Source of the DNA: Sipunculus nudus
Taxonomy: Eukaryota > Annelida > Sipuncula > Golfingiida > Sipunculidae
Assembly: GCA_026874595.1 (NCBI GenBank)
Contig: CM049308.1
Coordinates: 73,258,624 to 73,322,623, forward strand
DNA length: 64,000 bases
Direction of reading: 5' to 3'
Shown here: piece after piece, positions 24,110 to 36,400 of the stretch
Numbering within the stretch: the stretch's first letter is position 1
How the letters are laid out: each line of letters begins with the position of its first letter
Notes under the pieces: model-generated
Database searches by the model: none
Told to the model about the DNA's origin: nothing
The model's input: only the letters and a program-made list of their open reading frames with translations
Position numbers and translations under genes: made by a program

Positions 24110-24290
24110 GTGATCCAGATAACCTCCAAAATCTAATTCTTTGTTCTTTTGATGTTACCCTTACCCTGCACAGTTTTCTATTTTATGTTAAAATCCGTTT
24201 TAAACTAAGTGAGTAAAATCGCTAACAAACAAACTGACAATAGAATCAATCAACCAAGATTTATACATCCTTCCCTATAGACAAAATAAT
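24110..24290 (+). mobile_element. SINE-like repeat copy D
   Basis: Nearly the same as copy C over gatccagataacctccaaaa, aattcttt and gttacccttaccctg, followed by aaaatccgttttaaac and caaacaaactgacaa. The GGAGG tail is not recognisable, so the 3' end is lost or diverged. Confidence 0.55.
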
Positions 24291-25672
24291 ATAACATTGA
24301 CATATAGCACTAGCACAACATATCACGGTGCGAATGTGAGAGGACACGTATACGATTATTTGTGCTTCTGAAAGTAAAACAATACATTTTTCGATGGTTC
24401 CGGAAATCTTTCATTAACTGCTTAAATTAGTATAACAAATTAATTTTTTTTATCCGTGATCGATATCGCTTCGAAAATGTTTATTTACAGGTTGCAACAT
24501 TAAACAATCCATCAAACTGATCCACGCATGCGAAATGCTGAGTGGAGATGAAACATCTAGCATATTTTTGTTTGTTTTCTCAAGACTAGTGTGGCTGCCA
24601 GGCGTATTTAATTATAAAAAACGTTTTGTCAGAAAATCAATGTTTAGTCCGATTTTTTGAGGGACTCCTACATCTCAATCAACAACCCTGACCCGATGAT
24701 CGATATTATCATTATTGTTAATCAAGTTTCCCTACCTGCCAACAGATGACGCTGTGTGACCAGTACGGGCAATGACCGAGACACCACATGTTTAAAGGTA
24801 CCCAATCACTTATCTTTTGAAAAAGGATTTATGTGATTGCTGGTTTACTCTGTGTTTATATTGATCATCCATAAATATTGGTTGTGAAAAGTTCTTATGA
24901 GGCCTTCGTGAAGGATTTGTGAACATGTTTATCAACAACATGTTTGTTAACACATCAATGTTGACAGACGGAGAAAAAAAACATTTAACCGAAGGTGGTA
25001 GGTTCCATATATATATATATATGCGGTGGTAGAAAGGTCACTTGTTGCAAAACGCCATTTGCAAAGCTCTGGATTTTTTTTTACTTCCTGCCAGATGCCC
25101 TTGTTGTGTTTGTATTGATTATTTTCGCGGGCCCCCGCATATTATATTTACGTTGATATAAACAAAACAAGCAGCCTGTGTGCGGTGATATCCACATTTC
25201 TTGGGCTATTTTTATGAAAGCGCCAAGGGATTACCTTTAGTTTATAACGGTCAGATGGGCGATTGGGCCCCTTTAACCAATGATGAGGGCCAAACAAACC
25301 TAAACCAGAGCCCTTCATACCTTCATGGGTGCATTGTATGTGGAGCAACTTGGATTAACAAGAGCACGTAATGAGCCAAATTGGTCTCACAAAAATGTTG
25401 GATCACGCCTAATATGTTCTACTTTAGCGTAAATATTATACTCGTATTTAATCATTTGTAAAAGTTGCATAAAAAAGAGGGTAATTTGAATCGTGACTTA
25501 TTTTTTTCACGTGTGTTTGTACACGGCACCATTGTCAGATATACCTAAATCGGGTTCACCATGAACAGAACATTACGATACAGTAGTGAACAAAGTGAAC
25601 CTACATTCTCTACCCTGCGCCCTCCCCCCCCCCCTTCTCCCCAAGTGGTTTCAATGCCTAATATAGCTTTCT

Positions 25673-25675
<3 letters not shown>

Positions 25676-25745
<70 letters not shown>
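25676..25745. repeat. (TA)n microsatellite
   Basis: More than 30 TA units. This is the last long TA array before the kinesin gene. Confidence 0.95.
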
Positions 25746-25746
<1 letters not shown>

Positions 25747-26825
25747 ACAGAAATTTATAATCTTTCAAGTATAAAGGACAAATAAAGGTCACTTCTCTAC
25801 TTATTTTTTGTTATAACTATTAGTGTGTAGAGTACGTGACGTCACTGACAAAAAAAACTATAATGTCGGTACACCATAAATAGAACAAATGTTTGTTCAC
25901 TCACAAAAATCTTGCGGTCAGTAAAAATCAAATGTGAGTTAACAAAAAAAATGCCTATAAGGCATTGCACCCATGCACATTTTCTGTAGAAAACATGTAA
26001 ATCCAGTTGATGTTTAACATGCGATAACTTTTACAGTTGATGACTGTACATCAGAGATCGTCATTTGTAAGATAATTAAATGTTACTGATACTGTGATTT
26101 TAATCTTTGGTCACAAACAATAATAAACAATGCGTCGTGAATAACGCTATGAGTACACAATGGAATCCTCAACTGTGAGCTATTTGCATACCGGAATAAG
26201 ACAGTATTATCATGTTTCATCGACGCTAGAAATTTACCAATTATAAAAAGTTTTCTTCACAGATTTCTTATAGGAAATTGAAATGCTAAGTATATGAATT
26301 GACAGCTTTTATTCAGGAATTTGCATTAAATCCATGACTATTTTAACTGATAAGTTAATGTATGTGTTATAAATGATACGACCTCTGCCGCTATATGGTG
26401 GATATATATTACAGGACGTGCAGTGGAAATGTTGGAAAAAGACACATGCTCAATTTTTTAACGCCTGAAAAAAAGCTTTCCTGCAAAGTCTGGATTTAAA
26501 ATATATGGAATACTTTTCATGCAGCTATACACACTTTAGTGCTTGCAAGCGTGCCATGTATAATTCATATGATCTATATTACAGTCGCTTGAATCTCTAT
26601 TTGAGGGTGTGATTTTATCGAGAAATGAACGAAACTGTGTACATAATTAGAATATGGTCGTGCCTTACTTCTTATGGAGAGTATCACAAGAGAGGTGCCT
26701 AAAACGTCCTATGCTCACTCGCTTTCTTCATCCCCCCCCCCCCCGCTAAAATAAGAATTCAAGCGACGCTGAATCTGTTGACGGAATCGTACATGTTTTT
26801 TGTTCCTTTTTGTAACAGATCGATG

Positions 26826-26888
26826 GTGTGGCCACAAGTCTTTGCCCATTGACAATGACGCCATCTGCCGCAAATATTCTTAACTACT
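26826..26888 (+). repeat. Dispersed repeat, copy 2 (gccatctg-cgcaaatatt)
   Basis: Counterpart of 14050-14112, with gccatctgccgcaaatattc and ttaactac preserved. Confidence 0.45.
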
Positions 26889-29800
26889 TCGTTAATTCCA
26901 AAGATTTTGTAACAATTGAAACATGGAAACGATTTTACAATTATATGGCATCTTGAACCCGGTTTCTATCGCAAACCTGTTTGTCAGACAAAAAAGTGGG
27001 TTTATATATCAGCTTCTCTACTATTTTATTATACATTCTGAATAAAAATTAATATGATCGGAGAAAACATGATAAAAACTTAATTGTTTTGATAAACAGG
27101 AAAAAAAAATGGAAATTGCAGAGCGGCTGGAGCTCAAAATAGGCGAGTTTAACCTGAAAATTTAAGTGATTTTTTTTATTCGGGGTTAAAATTAACGATC
27201 GCGTGTCCTAAGAGCGCAACTGTTTTGGCCTTACAACCAAAAAATGTGAAATGTAATGAGAAATAGCAATAAGCAGGCGTTTATGTGCCGATAAAATCTG
27301 AACAAGGTCAAACATAACGAACGAGTCACCAGCTGACACTTATCTAAGCTGAGCGGAAGGTTAAATTGCTTCTGCCACGACGATATACGTTCATCCCTGT
27401 TCGTATGCTTTTGGAAGCATCCCACGATAGGGACTCCTCACATGGCAGATGCTTGCATTCCTTGGAATGTAGATTTCATTTTTTTTAGAATGCCAGCATG
27501 AGAAAAAGCATAGTCCAAAAACAAAAATAGATAATTGGTAACCACGATAAAACGAGCTGAAATCAGGCCTAAGTTTAATGGATGATATACTGATATACGT
27601 ATCAAAAGAGACCAGCTATTCACTTTACCTCTCTTATCCTTATAAATTACGATGATTAAACGGACTATCTGATAGTTTACTTAAACTCCTTTATTTTTTA
27701 TCACTGACTGAGATATACCAGTTGTCAAGAGTCGAGAGCCCGACTAAATAAATTATGATTAAACCTTCCATAAAAAAATGCACTCAGCACGTGCAAATCA
27801 CGTGGTTTTCCTTATTCCGATCGCCTGCTTTGCTACACGTACTCTCAGTAGTGAATGGACTCTGTTCGCGATCTGCTTTACATATATTTTATAATTACTA
27901 CACGTCTCGTATACAAAGTTCAAAGGTTAACAAGTAGAACTGTACCACAAAGAGTTGAACAGAATGTAATTTACATGAAGATGATAAAAAAATGGGAGTC
28001 ATTTTCAGGTCAACACCTGTATGCCATACTTCCAGTATCACAGATGTTAATTAAAGTGATAAATTATACTTGGGCTACATCAATAAATCTGAAGGTCATA
28101 AACCATTTCCTCTGAGCTGAACTTTGCTCATGAGTTGAACGGGACGTGACACTGAGACGGAATACTCGAAAAATAATCCAGAACACATACCAACACATCA
28201 GTCTCGTTTAATTAAACATTATATACCCTGATTCCAGCTCTCATGTACATTCTACAAATTTATACTTTCATTTATTTAAATACATTATACTGCACCACTC
28301 TGATTTAAAGTTAAGCTTAGTAAGTGCATAAACAATACAAAAAAAAATGTTTTTGAAAATTAATATTTCTATTGCTTCTAATACAACAATTTTTTTTTTC
28401 ATTCGCATAATGTAAAGGTAACCTAAAACTGGCGGGAAATGATAAGAAAGCAAATATTTCATAATAAAATACAAAGATAAAAAAGACAAACATTAATAAA
28501 ACCAAAGAGAATATATTTAAGGATGCGGCGATAACAACAAGATTATTGGCTAACTATAATCGTTAAGGTGAAATACTAATAGCTCATGCAAGCCTTAATT
28601 AAACTTAAAGGGTCTTGAAAACCTTTTTAGTACAGTTCTATATGAGAACATGTACGAATGGGTGGGCTGAATGGTCACTGGTCAGATCTACGGGTCTTTT
28701 GAAAAATTATATGGATTAGATTTTATAGCATATTTGTTTTGAAACGGAGTCTTTACCTTATATTAATAATTTGGTTGAAATACCCAGAGAATGTTTGACC
28801 CATGTAAAGGTTTCTGCTATGGACCGCAATCTCACCGCATAAGCTAACACATAAACCGTTTCAGCCGCCTCGTGCCCCATAACACTTAAGTATATTTATA
28901 TATAGGTGTTACTACCCGGTAGCTTCCTGTTATGTCGGTATATATATTCTTACATTGCCCAACCCGGCCTAGCACTTACACTCGCTTATGCCTTAGTCTT
29001 TCATTTAACAGTTTTTACTTTGAAACGTACTTTTGCTGGCAACAGTATACGCAACAGACTCGATTTTCACTTTGATCGTGAGAAGCGTGGCGTCTGGTAT
29101 TTCTAACACGTGCGTTTATTTACAAACATTACCTCCCGGAAGTTGTCACTGCGGCCTAATATATTTAACTCCTAGATGAGAGAGCTGACATTGATGGCTG
29201 GCACGGATGGGCAGGCCAGGCGCGGTGTGATAACGATTACACGATAATGGAGTAATATAAGGATTATTCGAGCCTATTTATCTTATCTCCTGTCACTGAC
29301 AGTTGTAGTACCATTATTCAGCGCCAAAAAGGATTTGATCCGTGACGTGTCACAGGACAGCAGACGACACTTGCCTGGATGTCGAATTTGAATGGCGGTC
29401 TACTGTCTAGCAACCAGTGCAGGTGGTCGTCCAAGGGAATACATGAAGGGAAAAATGTAATGATTTTTTCCAACGGAGTGCCAAACAGCTAGCTTTAAGA
29501 ATAATGGCAGGATTTAATAAACTTCGTTAATTTCCTCAGTCATCTAGATTTGATGGATTTCTTATGTGAATTGCATATTCTTCACATCCTAATGAAATTG
29601 TACCGGAATAAATGCAGTGTAGAACTTTAAGTTGACAATACTTCAAAGCGAGCCGACTTCTAATTTAACAGTCGTGAATTTGAGAAAGGGAAACCTAAGG
29701 CATTTTATATACAGAGATGCATCGGGTGTATGTAGATCAATAGCTTGAAACTCCAACCATCTGGACGCCTGTATGACCCTAAACATAAATTTTGGCCTCG

Positions 29801-30385
29801 CAGTTCAAGATTTGATATTTTGAAAATTGTTTTATTATATTATAACCTTTATTTTGAACTTCCACGGTCAGTGATTCGAATCAAAATTTAAAGTGGCATT
29901 TAGGTGGTTTTAGCTGATAAAACAGCTTGCAAATCACCATGGTCAAGTGCATCAGCTTGCAGCACTGTGCTTGAAGGACTGGTCCTGATGCTGGTTACCT
30001 TGGATACAGAGCATGAAGATGCTGGTGATTGGGTTTCATCTCCCCTTTGAAGATGAGGGAGGCTGAAGTAATTTTAAAGGGGTGACTGCACTGAAATGTG
30101 AAAACTAATTGAATCCAGTTCATTAATTTGACTCGTGAAATGTTAGAATTTATCAAATTGAATATAGTGCAGCTGTCAAAAAGAAATCACACTAAGAAAC
30201 TTTGAATTTATGATTGAACGTCAATTGTGATTGGATACAAATCAAACCGTGGACTGACAGAAGAGTGCAACATATTATGGCAGAATTTATGTAACATTTT
30301 TATTGTCAATTGATTTGGAGAACTTTATTAATTTTTGCACTTAAATTAATCTGATTTATCAAGCTGGTGCACATCTTCGAGAATA

Positions 30386-30432
30386 ATGGCCTCTATAAAG
30401 GTTGCTGTTCGAGTACGGCCACTCAGTCAAAG
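30386..30432 (+). CDS. Kinesin exon 1 (start codon)
   Basis: ATG at 30386 (gaataATGG) encodes [15 protein letters not shown] plus two bases of an Arg codon, before donor AG|GTAAGT. The match of [11 protein letters not shown] to kinesin-3 N-termini fixes this ATG as the start. Confidence 0.92.
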
Positions 30433-33400
30433 GTAAGTAGCATTTTTAGTTGTTTTACTTTTTATTGGTAATGTTCAGTATGAGCTTATAATATAATATG
30501 CATGGATATTGGACAGAACTTCTTCAATTGTCACCTTGAAAAGTGAAAACGGAATGAGTGCTGTATATAAATGCAAAATCAGTGCAGCACACATTCACAG
30601 CTGAACATGGGGTCCATTGTATTAATTATATATAATTAGTGTTGTTTTTACAGTATCATAATATTTTTTCTTTACAATACACTTGCACTCAATTGATATG
30701 CTTGAAATTACTAACACTTTTAATTACAATTGTTATCTTTCCTACCAGTATTGTATTAGTTTCCCATTTAAACTTGAAGTTATTAATATTAATGTAATAA
30801 AATTGTGATTGACAGTATAAGTCAGTATTGGTTATTTCATACAGGCTGCAGCTGTTCTTTTCTTTTCCTGAGAGCAGTTCCACATGCGCAGTGTACATCT
30901 GTGACACAAAATTTGTTCAACATCTGGGTGTTTAAATCTCGGTTAATAAAGCTTTTCTCATAGGAAAATTGTAATCATTGAGTAGTTTAAAGGAGTAAAT
31001 TTAATTAATGTAATTAAAGGACCAGTTGTCATCATTTGCATTTTAATAGTTAATACAGATGCAGCAGATAGATATTGAAGACGGTGGCAGGCTGATAAAT
31101 GCAACCTTAATTTAATTAACTTAAAACACTTGCATGGTACTCCCTTCATTGTCATTGATTTACAATAGAATAACACAAAAAAAGCACAAGTTCATCTGCC
31201 TAAGAGTAATACTTCAGTTTCATTGAATACTCAAACTCTGGGAACTTTTGAGTTTTCATGCTTGACAATTGTTTGTGTATTAAAAACTATTATAATTAAT
31301 TGATGTGAATTAACTTACTGGTAACACCCTGCCCATGTCTGTGTGATATGCAGAACATGTCCTAATGATGTGATACCATACCATAACACTGTTTCACTTA
31401 TTGAATATTCCAAATTTATTGAAGATTAAAGGTATCATTATTGTTAAAAACCCTATATCTAAAATCAATCCAGAAGTCGTTTTAAATTCATATTAATTAG
31501 ACCCCTCAAGTATAAATTATTTTAAACCTAGTACAGTGATCTTTCTAATGGTATACTTATTTTGAACTCTCCATCAATTTTTACATGATTTTGTAACATT
31601 TTAAAATTTTGTTTAAAGGTTCACTATTTAAGCAGCCAGTAACAGTAAGCCATTTATAAGAGGACGAATATTAAAAAGGCATCCTATTAAAAAAAATATG
31701 ACAATATCTCAAGAAATTACTTTGGTTTATCCTCTCTCATGTGTAGATATTTACCCTAAAGCTCAAATTTTTAATTTGATGCAATAACAAAATTAAATAA
31801 TTAATTTCATTTTTCAAAAAGAAAGCAGAAGAAAAACCAAAAAAATGTGATAAAAGATAAAAAACGGGTTTTGACAATAATAATACGTTAAGTTTGTTTG
31901 GCTGACATGCAAAATGTCTGTGTAGTTCAGTGAACTTGAATTAATGTGAAACAAGCAGGAACAAACTGCCAGTACTGTGTGAAACAAGCTGGAACAGAAT
32001 GCCAGTTTTCTGTGAAACAAGCTGGAACAGAATGCCAGTAGGTATGTATGTTATGTGACAGTTTGCGTAGGCATGTATTAGAGCTGAGGTCTCAGGTGAT
32101 CACAAGTACCTGGCCAGATCTCACCTGATGGTAAAATGATTATGAGAGTGCATGCTTCAAGTCAGGCAAGCTTGCATGTGACTATATATAAATAACTGTC
32201 ATAGAACATTATTTAAGACCCTATATCTGTGGAGAACCTTTAATTTTCATGTATCTGTTAAAAAATAGGACTTAGTAATATTAATTTCATTTTGTGCCCA
32301 CATCCCTCTGACACATAAATTTACAAATATGTTGACAAATTGACAAATGCAGGTAAATCTAAACATATTTAAGCTGGTTCCATGGTTCACACAGTCTGAC
32401 TCAGCCTGAACTGGTTTGTGGGTGGCACTTGACAAATGTTTCAACTCTACCCACGTAGTTTGCAGCACCAAAACATATATACCTTTCATATGTAGAGCAA
32501 CATATAGTTTCAGACACACCAGTTATGTGCCAGTTTTGGGGGATGCATGCTGAAACGTTTTGACACTATCCTTTTTCAAAGTTTTCAAAAAAGCTTAATA
32601 CCCTCTTGAATGCACATTTCTTTTCCCCATTTTTCATATATTTTCCCCCATATTTTCATATTTTAAAATTAAAGGATTAGACTCTTTTCTGCTGATATTA
32701 ACAGGATTCTTAAAGTTATGAAAGTATATAAATCTGAATTTGCAGATATGTTTTATTATTTAATATGAATACTGGCATTTTAATTTTTTTAAGTAAAATA
32801 CTATCATCTGCACTCCAAAATTATAATTAAATTTATAATCCTGCCTTAGATTCATACATATAATATTACAGGTGAAACAAAATTTGTCAGATAAAATAAG
32901 TCTTTTCATTGAATTTGTGTACACATACATGTGTACACAGAATCAAACACTTGATTGAAGGAAGGCTTGGTTTCCTTGTGGCATTACAATCTGTATTTGT
33001 GGTCTCACTGGTCTGTGGTTGACTGTTATCAGATAGAACTAGTTTAACTTTACTGTTTAATAGCTCTTTTCTGATCGATAAACTGAGAATGACTAAACAA
33101 CGCCCTAGATATTTGTGCCACAGGCCAGCCATTTAAATGACTCAGTTACTGTTCTGTTAATATATATCATGCAGTGTAAATCAGACTAAATCTTATCCTG
33201 ATTAAACAGAGGACCATTGTTTATGTATATGAAATGGTGCACCTGTTTTTAGTGAACATGTGAGCTTGTGTGATGGCGCGGCCTCGTCCGTCTGCCGTCC
33301 ATAGCTGTAAGTCAAAAACCGTCAGAGCTATCAGCTCCAAATTACATGTAAGAATTAGTCACATGTGAAACTTGGTGCTGTAGAGCTTATTATTGGGTGT

Positions 33401-36400
33401 CTGCATTAATTTAAATTGTATAGAGAAAAAGCTTAAAAACCTTTAAAAATCTTCTTCTCCGAAACTGTCCAGCCAAATTGTCCAATATTTCACAGAAATG
33501 TTACCTGAAACAATCTCTCTCAAGTTTGTTCTAATGGTTCCAGTTTGGTGATTTTTGGCTGAGTTACAGGAGGTTGAACTTAGTCATCTGTCCAAAAAAG
33601 CACACTAAAATTAAAATATCAGAAACGGCTGGAGCTGTCATCACCAAATTTTATGCCAATGTTTGTCATATAAGTCATATCTGAAATTGAGGTATTGGAG
33701 GTGCCACCTACATTGATCTGATTTTTACAAGCGAAAATGTAATTTTAGACTCTTCTTGCTTATACACTGTTTTATGATGAAACCGTTAAGCTGATTGGTT
33801 TAAACTTTACAAGAATTATTCTGTGGTAGGGTTCTGCCAGTTTTATAAGAATAGATTGCGTAAATGCAGCTTTAAAAAAGCAGTGTAGCCAATTGAAAAA
33901 GGCTTTCTGTATTTGAAAACAGATTTGACAACATGCAGAGTTTCAGCAGCCCAGTCAAGTGGTCACTCAGTACAACCAGGTGGGGTCCAGACATCACCAT
34001 GGCAACTGACCTGGCTCTGTCTGGTGTCTAGACAAGGTGTCTAGACCTCTAAACACAGTGTCTAGATGTCTAGACACATCATCTAGAAGCAGAATGTCCA
34101 GATTAGAACTATTGGAACTATATCTTTCAACTGTTTGAAAAAACCTGGGTTTGCATTTTTAGCGAATCTGTGAGCTTATGCAATGGTGTGGCATCGTCTG
34201 TCTTCCATCGCAGTCGTGGATCATAGCTATCTCAAAAAGGACAGGAGCTAGCATCACCAAATTTGTTTGCAAAAAATTTGTCATCTAAAAAATTCAGATT
34301 TTGCTTATTTCTTGGCTAACTGTATTTTCTTAGATTTTATAGGGAAGAAGCTAAAAAACATTAAAAAATGTTCTTCTCCTAAACCATGCTGCCAAATTGT
34401 CCATTCATCTGTCCAAAAAATGATTGATAAATAATCCACCCTGACAAAAAAAAAACATATCCAAAATATCCTGACTGATTCATCCTAGTTTTCAAATGTC
34501 CTAGTCTGAAAATTGCAGGTCTGAAATGTCCATTTTGCTGACATCAGAATGACTAAGGTAGATATGCAGGAAAGAAGAGGATCAATATTAAATTTAAAAA
34601 ATAAACCTCCATTCATACTCCAAAACTTTGCACAGGTTCGCATTAGGCCTGTAGGCCTTGTTATTTAGTAATTTTATTATATAACAATTTGACAGTTTGT
34701 ATATATATAATTCATACATAAATTTTTATCAATTTAAAACATTTTCTGTTTTGTACTAGTGAACTCATTTTCATGTAAAACTCACTACAGACCTTCCCTT
34801 TAGTAATAAGATTTTTAGACAAATATTTTACCATCAGGGGGTACCAGATGTAACTCATATAAGACCAACCAATTGCTCCCAGTTGTAGCTCCAATGCCTT
34901 AGGGTGCTCAGCATCAGGATTTAATCAGCTCTGGTCTGGTCAAGGGAAACTGTCTGCTCTACTAACAGGTGCCTCATAGTTGTGTCAACTTTTTCAAAAA
35001 CACAATTTCATTTTCTTCCATCCTGCTGTGGTCCCTAGAGATACCATGAATGTGGCACTGGGGCCCATCATTATTCCATGCCTAAAATGAATTGGTATCT
35101 CCTGACCTGAAGATGTTTATAGACTGGAAGACTGGAACACTTTCAGTACATTTGAGCAAAACTTTTTAATTCTACAGGATAACAGTTTGGCGCTGGATAT
35201 AAAAAAACAACAACAAAAAACACCCATTTCCTTTAACTGAGTTATGTCAATGGATATAGATCAGAAGACAAATCCTTCTGAAAATTGGGCCAAGACTCAG
35301 AATCAGAGATTGATCTTTTACTGGTCAGTACTGAGTACAATTCATTCAACACATAAGATTTCTCATGGTCATCTTCTTATATTATTCAGAAATTTCTTAT
35401 GCTCTTATTTCAAGGATAAGTTTTTTTCATTGCATTAGATTTATTTCACCACCTAAAGTCTTGTAAGAGTTTTAAATTGTTATTTGTTCTTATTTCTTTG
35501 GATTGGCTACATGGATTGTTCTGAAATTTGATGTGCCCATTCAACAGCCCCATTGATCTTGGGTTGCTGATTCTGTCTCAGTCATTCTTTGACCAAGGTG
35601 GTCTTTGTAATGATATGAAAACTGGTGCCTCTACTGAAAGTATATATAAATTTTTAAATTATTACCCATGTATAATTATGGAAGTATATTTTAAGAATGT
35701 TTGAGCCACATTTGGCATAGATATTTTTTACCAACATACATGTTAGTATTTTTAGCTCAGCTGACTGACTATAAGTCATCTGAGCTATAGTCGTGGTCCA
35801 TTGTCCATCGTCCGTCCATCTGTCTGTCGTGCCGTCCGGATGTCCGTCCGGATGTCCGTCTGTAAGACTGGCAAGTTTCGACACCGTTGGACCTACGAAT
35901 CTGAAATTCGGCATACAGTTAGATGTCCCCAAAATCTCCTACCATGCCAAAAATTGGGTCAATAGGACTTCGTTCCTTCGAGATATTAAGGAAAAACCTC
36001 AATTTTTTATTAGAAATCTATTTTCACACCATAAATATTCCTCTATTCCTCTATATAGTTCCTATGTACATGCCAGATATTAAGTCAGTATTATATAATT
36101 TAAAAAAGTTATGGGCCCAAACATAATGGACTTTGTAAAAAATTCAGGAAGATATTTGGTCACTTGAGACCAAAAGTGTTAAAGGTAGGGACTTTTTACC
36201 AGTAATACAACTTTAATTAATCAAAATTCAATTGTATACCAAAAATTAGATCAAAATCTGTTAAATTTTTTTAAATATTGGCAAAAATATAAAATGGGTA
36301 CTTTAAATTTTGCCCAACTTTGGCCACGGCACGTTTTTTTCCTGTAAGTACTGTGGATTTAATTTTCACAGCATGTATACATAAGGATTTAATCTGTTAA

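Larger units (their letters stand above)
22206..30385. other. Spacer between the SWIM and kinesin genes
   Basis: No gene was recognised. It holds a LINE 3' end, two SINE-like copies, a long (TA)n tract, poly-C tracts at 25624-25634 and 26732-26744, and one dispersed repeat. Open frames such as 28906-29106 (66 codons) show no domain. The last few hundred bases should contain the kinesin 5' UTR and promoter, but no clear core-promoter motif was seen. Confidence 0.55.
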
